DNA of 64,000 bases from 20CM-2-65-7 sp963830455 (GCA_963830455.1 CAWHMT010000008.1:316809-380808), one strand, 5' to 3'. Counted from the first letter of the stretch, positions 27,024 through 35,739 are shown. Made by a program: numbers and translations. The notes: generated by a model from the sequence alone, not told the origin.

Positions 27024-29966
27024 ATGCACGTGCTTCGTTCGCCGCGCCTCCTGGGCGTCGTGCTGGCGTTTGCGTTCGTGTCCTGCAATCCGGGGGACGG
27101 CCTCGCACCTCAAGGCCCGCAGCTGCCCGGCATCCAGGCTGACGTCACGACGCTGCCATCGGTCCGGTTCAGCGAGATCCATTATGACAACACCGGGACG
27201 GATGTCGGTGAGGCGCTCGAGATCTCAGGCCCGGCGGGGATGGACCTGACGGGGTGGAGCGTCGTCCTGTACAACGGGAACGGGGGCGCCTCCTACAACA
27301 CCCAGACCCTCAGCGGCACGATCCCTGCCAAGTGCGGCACGCGCGGCGTGATCGTCCTCAACTATCCGACCAACGGCATTCAGAACGGTGGCACGACCGC
27401 CACCGGCACCCTTGATGCCGATGGGTTCGCGCTGGTCAACGCGAGCGCCGCCGTCGTGGAGTTCCTGTCATACGAAGGGTCGTTCAACGCTACGAACGGC
27501 CCTGCGCTGGGACTGACGTCGAGCGACATCGGTGTCCGGGAGTTGGGGAACGAGCCCATGGGCATGTCGCTGCAGCGCAGTGCGTCGAGCGGCTGGAGTG
27601 GACCCACCGCGAGTACGTTCGGCGCCTGCAACGACGCCGACGAGCCGCCGCCGCCCGCCGACGTCGCGAGTGTGAGCGTGGCGCCGGCAACGGCGACGGT
27701 TTTCGTAGGCGGGACGCAGACGTTCACCGCCACGGCGCTCGATGCCGGCGGTCAGCCGATTGCGGGCGTCGTGTTCACCTGGAGCGTCACCGACGGCGCG
27801 ATCGCGAGTGTGAACGCGAACGGCCTCGCCACGGGCATCACGGCTGGCGATGCCGGGATCAGCGCGACCGCTCCGAACGGAGTCGCCGGCAGCGCGCAGC
27901 TGCACGTCGATGAGATCCCACCAATGCCGGACACGCGGTTCAGCGAGATCCACTACGACAACTCCGGTACCGACGCCGGGGAGGCGATTGAAATCGAAGG
28001 GCCGGCGGGAACCGACCTGACGGGATGGAGCGTCGTGCTGTACAACGGCAACGGCGGCGTCGTCTACAACCCGCGGGCGTTGACCGGATCGATTCCCGCT
28101 ACCTGCGACGCGCGCGGTGTTGTGGTGATCACATATCCGCAGGACGGCATCCAGAACGGCAGCCCCGACGGCTTCGCGCTGGTCGATGCCGGTGGCTTCA
28201 TCGTGGAGTTCCTGTCGTACGAGGGGACGTTCACTGCCGCCGACGGCCCGGCCGCCGGCGTACTGTCCACGGACATCATCACGGTCGAAACGTCCGCACC
28301 GATCGGGCAGTCGCTACAGCGCGATGCCACCAACCACTGGACGCTCGCGACCGCGACGTTCGGCGGCTGCAATGGCGGCGGGCCGCCGCCGCCCCCGGCG
28401 AACACGATCACGTTCACGGGGCGGCTCGCGAGCGATCCGCCGCTCCCGGTGGGCTTCGAGGATCAGCTCTTCGGCACGTTGCGCGACGGCACGGGCCAGC
28501 CGGTCGTGACGACGTTCACCTGGACCTCCGAATCACCGGCGCTCGCCAGCATCGACCAGAACGGCGTGATGCACGCGCTCGGCGCGGGGACGGCGATTTT
28601 CCGCGCGACCGCTGGCGACGGCACCACCGCGACCTTCTCCCTGCCGATGGCGGTGCCGACGGCCAGCACGACGGCGCTGTATGTGGGCAACACCGAGTTC
28701 GGTGAGCCGGCCGACGGCGACGCGAGCGACGACTTCATTTTGCGGCACGACCAGTACACGGCGTCGTACAACATCAACCGCGGCACGCCCAACTGGGTGA
28801 GTTATGAGCTCGACCCGACGCACTTCGGTCCTGAGGATCGGTGCGAGTGCTTCACCTTCGATCCGGCGTTGCCGGCGTCGTTCCCACGCTACACGACGGC
28901 CGACTACACGGGCGCCGGGGCGTTCGCCGGATTCGGGATCGACCGCGGCCACATGGCGCGCTCGTTCGACCGCACGTCCGCCAGCCTCGACAACGCGTTC
29001 ACGTTCTACTTCTCGAATATCGTGCCGCAGGCGGCCGACCTGAATCAGGGGCCGTGGGCCATCCTGGAGAACTTCCTCGGCGATCTGGTCCGCTCGCAGG
29101 GCAAAGAGGTGTACATCATCACGGGTCCGGCGGGCAACGCGGGCACCCTGAAGGGTGAGGGCAAGATCGTGATCCCGACGAGCACCTGGAAGGTCGCCGT
29201 GATCCTGCCGCACGATCGCGGGCTGGCCGACGTGCACAGCTACCAGGACGTCGAGGTGATCGCCGTGAACATGCCCAATCAGCCCGGCGTTCGGAACGTC
29301 CCGTGGGAGACGTACAAGACGACGGTGGATGCGGTCGAGGCGCTGAGTGGCTACGATCTGCTGGCGCTGTTGCCGGACGCCGTCGAGATCGCCGTGGAGA
29401 GCGGGACGCGGCCGCCCGTCGCGGCGGTGGACGGTCCGTACAGCTCGCTGCCGAACCTGGCCGTGGCGATGAGCGCCGCGGGCTCGAGCGATCCCGATGG
29501 CGACGCGCTCACGTACGCTTGGAGCTTCGGCGATGGCGTGCAGGGGAGCGGGGCGACCGTGAGTCACGCCTACGCCCAGGCCGGCACATACACGGTCCAA
29601 GTGACGGTGACCGACATTCGCGGTCTCGCCAGTACGGCGACGACCGTGGCCACGATCGGCACTGCGGCCCAAGGCGTGCGCAACGTCATCGCCCAGGTCG
29701 ACCAGCTCATCGCCGCCGGTAAGGTCGGGAAGCTCGCCGGCGTTGCGCTCAAGGTGGAACTCGAGCTCGCTGCGAGATTGCTCGAGCGCGACCGCCCCGC
29801 GGCGGCGTTGGGTCTGCTCCAGGGCGTGGTCCGCCAGATCGATCTCCTGGTCCGTGCCCGTCGCCTGAGCGCGGCGGATGCGGCCGCGTTGAACGCGGCG
29901 CTGAGCCTGGTGATCCAGTCGCTTTCGCCGCAACTGGCCGGGATCGACGCGGCAGGGGGAAGATGA
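27024..29966 (+). CDS. Secreted multidomain nuclease (LTD, Ig-like, NUC1 endonuclease, PKD)
   Basis: 980 residues from the ATG at 27024, which begins a lipoprotein signal (LAFAFVSC). Domains in order: lamin-tail-like domain at about 40-205 (RFSEIHYDN, LTGWSVVLYNGNGG); Big_2 Ig-like domain at 210-300; second lamin-tail-like domain at 305-450, closely similar to the first; second Ig-like domain at 460-545; DNA/RNA non-specific endonuclease at about 555-800 with the catalytic motif DRGHMARS; PKD domain at about 820-895 (LTYAWSFGDG); helical tail of 85 residues. NUC1 enzymes use the His of DRGH as general base with Mg2+. Extracellular DNA degradation is the likely role. Confidence 0.9.
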   Translation: MHVLRSPRLLGVVLAFAFVSCNPGDGLAPQGPQLPGIQADVTTLPSVRFSEIHYDNTGTDVGEALEISGPAGMDLTGWSVVLYNGNGGASYNTQTLSGTIPAKCGTRGVIVLNYPTNGIQNGGTTATGTLDADGFALVNASAAVVEFLSYEGSFNATNGPALGLTSSDIGVRELGNEPMGMSLQRSASSGWSGPTASTFGACNDADEPPPPADVASVSVAPATATVFVGGTQTFTATALDAGGQPIAGVVFTWSVTDGAIASVNANGLATGITAGDAGISATAPNGVAGSAQLHVDEIPPMPDTRFSEIHYDNSGTDAGEAIEIEGPAGTDLTGWSVVLYNGNGGVVYNPRALTGSIPATCDARGVVVITYPQDGIQNGSPDGFALVDAGGFIVEFLSYEGTFTAADGPAAGVLSTDIITVETSAPIGQSLQRDATNHWTLATATFGGCNGGGPPPPPANTITFTGRLASDPPLPVGFEDQLFGTLRDGTGQPVVTTFTWTSESPALASIDQNGVMHALGAGTAIFRATAGDGTTATFSLPMAVPTASTTALYVGNTEFGEPADGDASDDFILRHDQYTASYNINRGTPNWVSYELDPTHFGPEDRCECFTFDPALPASFPRYTTADYTGAGAFAGFGIDRGHMARSFDRTSASLDNAFTFYFSNIVPQAADLNQGPWAILENFLGDLVRSQGKEVYIITGPAGNAGTLKGEGKIVIPTSTWKVAVILPHDRGLADVHSYQDVEVIAVNMPNQPGVRNVPWETYKTTVDAVEALSGYDLLALLPDAVEIAVESGTRPPVAAVDGPYSSLPNLAVAMSAAGSSDPDGDALTYAWSFGDGVQGSGATVSHAYAQAGTYTVQVTVTDIRGLASTATTVATIGTAAQGVRNVIAQVDQLIAAGKVGKLAGVALKVELELAARLLERDRPAAALGLLQGVVRQIDLLVRARRLSAADAAALNAALSLVIQSLSPQLAGIDAAGGR

Positions 29967-29971
29967 CCGAC

Positions 29972-30892
29972 CTACCGGATCCGTTTCCCTTTGCGCGGAG
30001 TCCGTCGCCACACGCGGATGTGATCGATCAGCGCGCGTAAAACGCGCGACGCGTGGCGATACTGCGGATAGTACAGGTAGTAGCCGGGGAATGGCGCGCA
30101 GAATTTCTCGAGCACCGCGGTAAGGTCTCCGCGTGCCAGTGCATCCCGGACGTGAGCCTTGTACGCCATCGTGATGCCGATTCCTCGGGTGACGAGACGA
30201 CGGTTGAGCGCCGCATCCGTTGACAGCACTCGTGCCGATATGGCTACCGAGAAGTCGCGGCCGTTTTCCGTGAACTCCCAACGGTACGGCGCCGCCTCGG
30301 CGGTCGGATGCCAGTTGAGGCACTCGTGCTGGGTGAGATCACGTGGATGCAGCGGAACGCCGCGGCGAGCGAAGTAGGACGGCGAACCGACGACCACAAG
30401 ACGCAGGTCGCCAGTCACCGGAACGGCGACCATGTCCTTGTCGATGACTTCGCCAAGCTGAATGCCCGCATCGTAGCCTTCGGCGACGATATCTACGGGG
30501 ACGTCGCTCACGACCAGGTCGAGCTGGATCTGCGGGTGTGCCGAGAGAAACCCGGAGAGGAGTGACTCGCCGAACAGGGTTTCCGCGGCCCGCGAGGAAT
30601 GGAGGCGCAGCGTTCCGCGGGGCTCAGTCCCCGTCTCCCGGACTTCCGCGACGGCGGCGCGTACTTCGTCGAGCGCCGGACGCAACGCGGCATAGAGGCG
30701 CTCGCCCGCGTCGGTGAGGTGAGTGCTCCGCGTGGTCCGGCGCACGAGCGCGACGCCGAGCCGAGCCTCGAGTCTGCGCACGGCCTGACTGACGGCTGAG
30801 TGGGTGACGCCGAGACGATCCCCCGCGGCCCGAAATCCCTTCGCTTCCGCAACCGCAACGAAGGTCGCCATGCCGTCGAGTTCCTCGGCCAT
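29972..30892 (-). CDS. LysR-family transcriptional regulator
   Basis: 306 residues from the ATG at 30892. The winged-helix domain occupies residues 1-65 (FVAVAEAKGFRAAGDRLGVT, SAVSQAVRRLEARLG) and the effector-binding domain follows (RGTLRLHSSRAAETLFGESL). It is divergent from the operon at 30989, the usual layout for a LysR protein and its target. A palindrome touches its start codon. The effector is unknown. Confidence 0.92.
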   Translation of the reverse strand: MAEELDGMATFVAVAEAKGFRAAGDRLGVTHSAVSQAVRRLEARLGVALVRRTTRSTHLTDAGERLYAALRPALDEVRAAVAEVRETGTEPRGTLRLHSSRAAETLFGESLLSGFLSAHPQIQLDLVVSDVPVDIVAEGYDAGIQLGEVIDKDMVAVPVTGDLRLVVVGSPSYFARRGVPLHPRDLTQHECLNWHPTAEAAPYRWEFTENGRDFSVAISARVLSTDAALNRRLVTRGIGITMAYKAHVRDALARGDLTAVLEKFCAPFPGYYLYYPQYRHASRVLRALIDHIRVWRRTPRKGKRIR

Positions 30893-30893
30893 T

Positions 30894-30910
30894 GGTAAGA
30901 GATACTTACC
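30894..30910. promoter_or_regulatory. Palindromic operator next to the LysR start
   Basis: GGTAAG-AGATA-CTTACC is a perfect 6-bp inverted repeat with a 5-bp centre, one base upstream of the LysR ATG and within the 97-bp divergent intergenic region. LysR proteins bind such dyads to repress themselves and activate the divergent gene. Confidence 0.6.
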
Positions 30911-30988
30911 GATTTGGACGTCGTTGGCAAGTAGATCAACCGTGGGCGATGCGCTTGATTCAAGGCAAACTTCCATGAAGGAACGTAC

Positions 30989-31897
30989 GTGCGCACCACT
31001 CACAGAGTCGCCGGTTCCCTGATCGTCGCAGTCGCCACGCTCACGTCGTTCGCGCCGCTTGCTCGAGCACAGGACCGCACCCAGGTGACGATCAGCGATA
31101 CCGGCGTCGTGGCGGAGAATCTCACCTCGAGTCGAGACGGCACGGTGTATTTCGGCAGCATGGCCAAAGGAACCATCTACCGCGCCGCGCCGGGCGCCGC
31201 TCAAGCTGAGCCGTGGATTCTCGCATCGACCGCCGGCCTGACGCGGGTGCTCGGTGTGCTCGCGGACGACAACACCAACACGCTATGGGTCTGCCAGAAT
31301 GCCACGGGCGGCCGTGACGGGACACCCGTGACCGGGCAGACTGCGCTCCGATCCTTCGACCTGAAGAGCGGCGCCGCCAAAGGCACGTACCCATTCCCCC
31401 CCAACAGCGGCGTGTGCAACGACATCGCGCTGTCGGCCGACGGTACGGCTTACGCATCCGAGTCGTTTGGCGGCCGCGTTCACCGGCTGAAGACCGGAGC
31501 GCCCGCGCTGGAAGTGTGGGCGAGCGATGAGCAGCTGAACGTCATCGACGGTCTCGCCTTCCTCGCCGATGGGTCGCTCTATGTGAACAACTTCGCCACT
31601 GGCAGGCTGTTTCGAATTCCGGTCAAGCCGGACGGCAGCGCAGGCCCGATCGTGCCGATCGAGACGTCCATGCCACTCGTTCGGCCCGACGGATTGCGGA
31701 GCGCGGGTCCACGGACGTTGATACAGGCCGAGCAACAGGGACGTGTCGCCGAGCTCACGATCAGTGGCGATCGCGCGGAGGTGCGGGTGGTGCAGGACGG
31801 GCTCACACGCGCCTCCGGTGTGACCGTGGTCGGCAACACCGCCCTCGTGCTGGTCGAGCTCGCCAGAGCCGTCGTCGTCCCCTATCGCCCACGATAA
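30989..31897 (+). CDS. Exported SMP-30/gluconolactonase-like six-blade propeller protein
   Basis: 302 residues from a GTG with GAAGGA upstream. Signal peptide ends near PLARAQDR. The rest has SMP-30/NHL-like blade motifs: SSRDGTVYFGSMAKGTIYR, VCNDIALSADGTAYASESFGG, VIDGLAFLADGSLYVNNFATG and LVRPDGLRS. These enzymes act as lactonases; the substrate is unknown. It is the first gene of a run with an NTF2-like protein and an aldo/keto reductase, controlled perhaps by the divergent LysR. Confidence 0.78.
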   Translation: MRTTHRVAGSLIVAVATLTSFAPLARAQDRTQVTISDTGVVAENLTSSRDGTVYFGSMAKGTIYRAAPGAAQAEPWILASTAGLTRVLGVLADDNTNTLWVCQNATGGRDGTPVTGQTALRSFDLKSGAAKGTYPFPPNSGVCNDIALSADGTAYASESFGGRVHRLKTGAPALEVWASDEQLNVIDGLAFLADGSLYVNNFATGRLFRIPVKPDGSAGPIVPIETSMPLVRPDGLRSAGPRTLIQAEQQGRVAELTISGDRAEVRVVQDGLTRASGVTVVGNTALVLVELARAVVVPYRPR

Positions 31898-31911
31898 AGG
31901 AGGAATGAGCC

Positions 31912-32346
31912 ATGAAACGGATCGTCGTCACGCTCGTCGCCCTCTTCCTGGTCTACTCGGCGCCGGCAGCGGCGCAGAATGCTGAACAGGAACTCCTGGC
32001 TCTCTCGAAGACGAAGTGGCGCTGGATGGCAGACCGCAACGTCGATTCACTGGCTGCGCTCTTCGACAAGCAGGCCGTCTTCGTCCATATGGGCGGATCC
32101 TGGGGCACCGATCGCGAGCTCGAGATCATCAAAAGTGGAGGGATCCACTACAAGCACGCGGAGATCTTCGAAACCTCGGTGCGGTTCATCGGGACGACTG
32201 CCATCGTGTTGAACAGGATTCGCCTGGATGCCGTCGTCGGCGGCAATGAGGTCACCAATCCGTTCATGGTGACGGAGGTGTATGTGCAGCAGAACGGAAA
32301 GTGGAAGCTGGGGTCGCTCTCGTTCACTAGGCTCTTGACGCAATAG
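31912..32346 (+). CDS. Exported NTF2-like (DUF4440) protein
   Basis: 144 residues with a signal peptide (LVALFLVYSAPAAAQ). The single domain has the SnoaL/NTF2 pattern: WRWMADRNVDSLAALFDKQA, GGSWGTDRELEIIKSG and MVTEVYVQQNGKWKLGSLSF. A near-perfect AAAGGAGG lies 9 bp before the ATG, right after the previous stop. Activity is unknown; the fold supports small enzymes and binding proteins. Confidence 0.8.
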   Translation: MKRIVVTLVALFLVYSAPAAAQNAEQELLALSKTKWRWMADRNVDSLAALFDKQAVFVHMGGSWGTDRELEIIKSGGIHYKHAEIFETSVRFIGTTAIVLNRIRLDAVVGGNEVTNPFMVTEVYVQQNGKWKLGSLSFTRLLTQ

Positions 32347-32383
32347 AAATCTGGATTGAACCCGTATCGAAGGACGCTGAGAT

Positions 32384-33541
32384 ATGTCAAAAGAACGTGA
32401 CAACAGAATCGCGCGCCGCACCTTCCTGCAGTCCGCGGGCGCCTTGGCCGCCGCGCCGCTTCTCGGCGGCCCAGCCACCCAGACGTACATACAGACAGCA
32501 TCGTCGAACGGGACGCCTGCCGCCAAGGCGATTGGCCGGCGCCGGCTCGGCAGGCTCGAAGTGTCGAGCATCGGACTCGGCGTCCAGAACATGCGCCGCA
32601 AGTACGAGACGACGGTGCCCTACCGCCCGGAGATGCTCAACATCATCCGGCGGGCCTTCGACAGTGGCGTCACCTTCTTCGATACGGCGGAAGCCTATGG
32701 GCCGCACGAGTGCGAGCGCATCCTCGGCGAAGCCATCCAGTCTTTCCGCGACAAGGTCGTCATCACGTCCAAGTTCGGTTGGAACATCGACCTCGAAACC
32801 GGCGAGCGCCGCCCGGGCCTCAACAGCACGCCCGACCACATCAAGCGTGTCGTCGACGGGATGCTCAGGCGCCTTCGCACCGACCGCATCGACCTCCTCT
32901 ACCAGCACCGTGTCGATCCGCAGGTCCCGATCGAGGACGTCGCCGGCGCCGTTCAGGAGCTGATGCAGCAAGGGAAGGTCCTGCACTGGGGCCTCTCGGA
33001 GATGGGGCTCAACACGCTGCGCCGCGCGCATGCCGCGTTGCCGGTCACCGCCGTGCAGAACGAATACTCGATGTTATGGCGCGGTCCTGAACGGGAAGTT
33101 CTGCCACTCTGTGAGGAGTTGGGCATCGGGTTCGTGCCGTGGAGTCCGCTCGGCGTGCAGTTCCTCACCGGCTGGATCGACGCAAATACGCGCTTCGCTC
33201 CCGGTGACATCCGCGGCGCCGAGTCGCGCTTCTCGCCGGAGAACCTGCCGCACAACCTGCAGCTCGTCGCGCTGGTGAAGCGTTGGGCCGAGCAGCAGCG
33301 CGCCACGCCCGCGCAGATCGCGCTCGCGTGGCTGCTCGGGCAGAAGCCGTGGATCGTGCCGATTCCGGGAACGACGCAGATGGCTCACATGATCGAAAAC
33401 AGCGGGGCAGCGGACGTGCAACTCACGTCAAGTGAGCTGGCCGATCTGAATGCGGCTGTTCGAGCGATCGAGATCCGGGGGCAGCGTCTGCCGGACCAGG
33501 TGCTGGTCTTCTCAGGCGTGGAGGCACCGCCGAAGAAGTGA
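32384..33541 (+). CDS. Tat-exported aldo/keto reductase
   Basis: 385 residues. The N-terminus carries a twin-arginine signal (ARRTFLQSAGALAAAPLL). The barrel has the AKR catalytic residues: Asp and Tyr in FDTAEAYGP, Lys in VITSKFGW and His in LLYQHRVD, and NADP-binding segments GLSEMGLN and PGTTQMAHMIENSG. An NADP-dependent enzyme folded in the cytoplasm and exported by Tat would need cofactor loaded before export, which is notable. Last gene of the operon. Confidence 0.88.
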   Translation: MSKERDNRIARRTFLQSAGALAAAPLLGGPATQTYIQTASSNGTPAAKAIGRRRLGRLEVSSIGLGVQNMRRKYETTVPYRPEMLNIIRRAFDSGVTFFDTAEAYGPHECERILGEAIQSFRDKVVITSKFGWNIDLETGERRPGLNSTPDHIKRVVDGMLRRLRTDRIDLLYQHRVDPQVPIEDVAGAVQELMQQGKVLHWGLSEMGLNTLRRAHAALPVTAVQNEYSMLWRGPEREVLPLCEELGIGFVPWSPLGVQFLTGWIDANTRFAPGDIRGAESRFSPENLPHNLQLVALVKRWAEQQRATPAQIALAWLLGQKPWIVPIPGTTQMAHMIENSGAADVQLTSSELADLNAAVRAIEIRGQRLPDQVLVFSGVEAPPKK

Positions 33542-33619
33542 GCGAGCCGCCGTTCTCACCCTCACTGCCGTGTGTGCACGAGGGATGTTTTCAGCGGTGA
33601 CGAGAAGCGGGGTGACGAT

Positions 33620-33880
33620 CTAGTGCCGCGAGGAGTCGGGGGGAACTGGGCCGCAGGTGATGCGGTTCCCGTGCGGCGTCGGTGTGATGGTCACCTCCAT
33701 GGTCACGCCATCGGGTGCTCCCGCCGAGAGGCAGAAAGCCGTGATCTCACCGCAGGCCGTGCCGCCGAGCCCCAACACGATGGGAACGAGCCAGAAGGCG
33801 GTGCGCCACCCGACCCTAGGCCCGCCCTTCCCTCCGGGCTCCAGTCCTGCGGTTGGCACGCCACCGATGAAATGCCGCAC
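33620..33880 (-). CDS. Possible small lipoprotein
   Basis: An 86-residue open frame with a hydrophobic stretch (WLVPIVLGLGGTAC) that ends in a lipobox-like TAC, then a short Cys-containing beta-like tail. The start is uncertain and the first 25 residues are poor for a signal peptide. No family recognised. It stands alone on its strand between the AKR operon and the cassette region. Confidence 0.35.
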   Translation of the reverse strand: MRHFIGGVPTAGLEPGGKGGPRVGWRTAFWLVPIVLGLGGTACGEITAFCLSAGAPDGVTMEVTITPTPHGNRITCGPVPPDSSRH

Positions 33881-34202
33881 GCTTCCTCCTCAGAAAGTCG
33901 CTTCGTCAACCGGTAGGTCGCGTCGCGGCGCGGATCCGAAGGCTCACGGCCGGAAGATGGCCGGCAGTGAGCCCTGATCAACGTGCATGCCTGCCTCTTC
34001 CAGCAAACACACATACTGGCGCAACGGCGGCATCCCTGCGGTGGACCGCCACGCGTCGAGACGAGCCGTATCCAAGACCGGGGCGAATCGAAAGACACCA
34101 GAGCGGAAGCAGGGCAGCACCTGACCGCATCATGCGCTGAGCGAGGTGCCAATGGTGGCGTTGGGCTTGCAGGCTAGGCAGTGGCACTAGGTCCTCCTCG
34201 TC
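33881..34202. other. Intergenic stretch, no supported gene
   Basis: Open frames here lack a start signal or recognisable domains. On the minus strand GCCCAAC near 34165 fits an attC R'' box by consensus, but I could not find a matching R' box or L boxes, so the left end of the 34-35 kb cassette region stays undefined. Confidence 0.5.
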
Positions 34203-34571
34203 TCACCGCAGGGAGCGCCCTGACGGACTGCGCCGCCGCAACCAAACGGCCGCGAGTGCCAGCACGCCGAGTAGCCCAATGATCTGATTGGCTCTGGCGA
34301 CGGGCACACCCGCCGCCCAGAGACCAGCCCGCACGGCCGCCAGGACGAATGCCCCGACCAACGCCCATTGCAGGGCGTAGCGCCACCCGACCTGGACAGA
34401 ACGTCGCACCAGCATGCCGCTCACGACACCAGCCCCGAGGAAGACGACCGCCTCGACAACCAGGACGCGCCGGAGCTCAAAGGGAATAGCGAACCGCACA
34501 GCCAGCTCAATGATCCCCACCATTGCGAAGAGAAGTAGCCAGGGCATCAATCTGCGTATGCGCTCAGTCAT
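34203..34571 (-). CDS. Small integral membrane protein in an integron-type cassette
   Basis: 122 residues (MTERIRRLMPW start) with four hydrophobic helices (LLLFAMVGIIELAV, VVEAVVFLGAGVVSGML, ALQWALVGAFVLAA, IIGLLGVLALAAVW). The ATG lies 10 bp after the R' box of the attC site at 34581-34682 and the gene runs away from it, which is the normal cassette orientation. Function unknown. Confidence 0.65.
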   Translation of the reverse strand: MTERIRRLMPWLLLFAMVGIIELAVRFAIPFELRRVLVVEAVVFLGAGVVSGMLVRRSVQVGWRYALQWALVGAFVLAAVRAGLWAAGVPVARANQIIGLLGVLALAAVWLRRRSPSGRSLR

Positions 34572-34580
34572 TGAGCTGCC

Positions 34581-34682
34581 GCCTAACGGGATGCGCCTAA
34601 GCTGCGGCGCCACACTTTCACGTTCACAAACGCCATTCTACCACAGATGACGGGCGTCGGCAGCTTCAACCCGTAGTCAGAC
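34581..34682 (-). other. Integron attC site
   Basis: Read on the minus strand: R''-like GTCTGAC (34682-34676, one base off consensus), a left arm GGTTGAAGCTGCCGACGCC, a loop, the right arm GGCGCCGCAGCTTAGGCGC, and R' GTTAGGC (34587-34581). The arms pair imperfectly, with an extra base on the R'' side (TTGAAGCT against AGCTTA), as attC sites require. It separates the zinc-ribbon gene from the next cassette gene. Confidence 0.75.
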
Positions 34683-34702
34683 GGCCTGACAAGAGTTGGT
34701 TG

Positions 34703-35197
34703 TTATGGATGGCGTTCCGTGGCGCGACGAATCGTTTCAGCGGCCCAACGGGCGCGCAGGCGGGCGGCCCGATTCGGGTCGTTGGCCAGCCGGTCCAAAT
34801 CGGGAAGTGCCGCAGCTGCTGATTGAGCGCGGTCACCCAGCAGCGAAGCACAGTATTCCCGCATCTCGGCGTGCGGTGACAGCAGCCCCGCGCGGAGCGT
34901 CGCGAGGTCAGCGGACGCCGAAGGAAGAGGGGGCGTCGACTCGCTCAGAAGCCGGCGGCTCAGGAAGCGGCGGCCGTCTAGCGCAATGACACGATACTTG
35001 CCGAGCGGAATGAGCGGAATGAAGACGACACAGAACCACAGAGTCTTGATTACCGAGCCGCACGTGGCGCAGGGCTCCTTGTTGCCGTACAACATGAGCC
35101 CAATGCCGTTCAAGGTTACAGTGCCCCCGCTCGACCGGGGGCTCGTGCGAGCCACGCATGCCGGACAGAAGCGTACGGCCTCTGAAGAAAGATTCAT
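34703..35197 (-). CDS. Zinc-ribbon membrane protein with HEAT-like tail (cassette gene)
   Basis: 164 residues. Cys pairs FCPAC and CATCG form a zinc ribbon around a short loop; a membrane helix follows (WFCVVFIPLIPLGKY, about 55-69). The C-terminal 85 residues are Ala/Leu/Arg-rich helices like HEAT repeats. It ends 20 bp before the R'' box of the attC at 34581-34682. Its first codons, ATGAATCTTTCT, match the loop of the attC sites at 45.9 and 44.8 kb. Function unknown. Confidence 0.65.
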   Translation of the reverse strand: MNLSSEAVRFCPACVARTSPRSSGGTVTLNGIGLMLYGNKEPCATCGSVIKTLWFCVVFIPLIPLGKYRVIALDGRRFLSRRLLSESTPPLPSASADLATLRAGLLSPHAEMREYCASLLGDRAQSAAAALPDLDRLANDPNRAARLRARWAAETIRRATERHP

Positions 35198-35203
35198 TCC
35201 TTA
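35186..35203. repeat. 18-bp copy of an attC loop sequence over a start codon
   Basis: AGAAAGATTCATTCCTTA is identical to 45857-45874 inside an attC loop, and near-identical to the loop of the attC at 44.8 kb. Here it carries the ATG (35197-35195) of the zinc-ribbon gene. The attC arms around it are missing. Confidence 0.75.
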
Positions 35204-35208
35204 GTCGA

Positions 35209-35739
35209 TCAGAACCCTGCTGCGGCGCGCAGCTCCCGGAACGCCCGTGCAAGATCGCGCCGCTGGTAATGCGCATTGAGACCGCTCGGGTTGGGGAGCA
35301 GCCACAGCCGCGTTTCCCCGATTCCGTCAGGCTGGATACCAGGCATCGCGCGTGGCCGCCCGAACGCGACTCGATACGCGCTTAACCCGAGCACCCCGAG
35401 AAAGCGTGGCGCGTACCGCCGCACCTTGCGCTCGAGCCGGCGCCGCCCGGCGACCAACTCTGCTGCAGTCAGCTCATCCGCGCCGGCGCTCGCGCGCGGG
35501 ACGATATCCGTCAGCCCGCAGCCGAAATCCAGCAGGAGTCGGTTCTCCGAAGGAGCGAGCACGCGGTCGGTAAACCCTCCCGCGAACAGTGCCTGCCAGA
35601 ACCGGTTGCCGGGACGCGCGAAATGGTATCCGACCGCTGCCGAATAGAGCCCGGGATTGATACCACAGAAGAGGACCCGCAATCCGGGCGCGATAACGTC
35701 GCGCAACCGGCCCGTCCCTCGCGTCGCGCGGGATGACAT
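35209..35739 (-). CDS. mug: Mismatch-specific uracil/thymine-DNA glycosylase
   Basis: 176 residues. The active-site region is VLFCGINPGLYSAAVGYHFA (Mug GINPGL motif) and the DNA-intercalation loop is NPSGLNAHY. It excises uracil or ethenocytosine opposite guanine. The ATG shares one base with the stop of the U32 gene upstream (TGATG). Confidence 0.92.
   Translation of the reverse strand: MSSRATRGTGRLRDVIAPGLRVLFCGINPGLYSAAVGYHFARPGNRFWQALFAGGFTDRVLAPSENRLLLDFGCGLTDIVPRASAGADELTAAELVAGRRRLERKVRRYAPRFLGVLGLSAYRVAFGRPRAMPGIQPDGIGETRLWLLPNPSGLNAHYQRRDLARAFRELRAAAGF

Noticed and set aside
28533..30323. 596-residue minus-strand frame opposite the nuclease
   Set aside because: His/Arg-rich shadow of a GC-rich gene, no domain.
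33978..34187. 69-residue frame in the intergenic stretch near 34 kb
   Set aside because: No signal, no domain, no ribosome-binding site; kept as unassigned.
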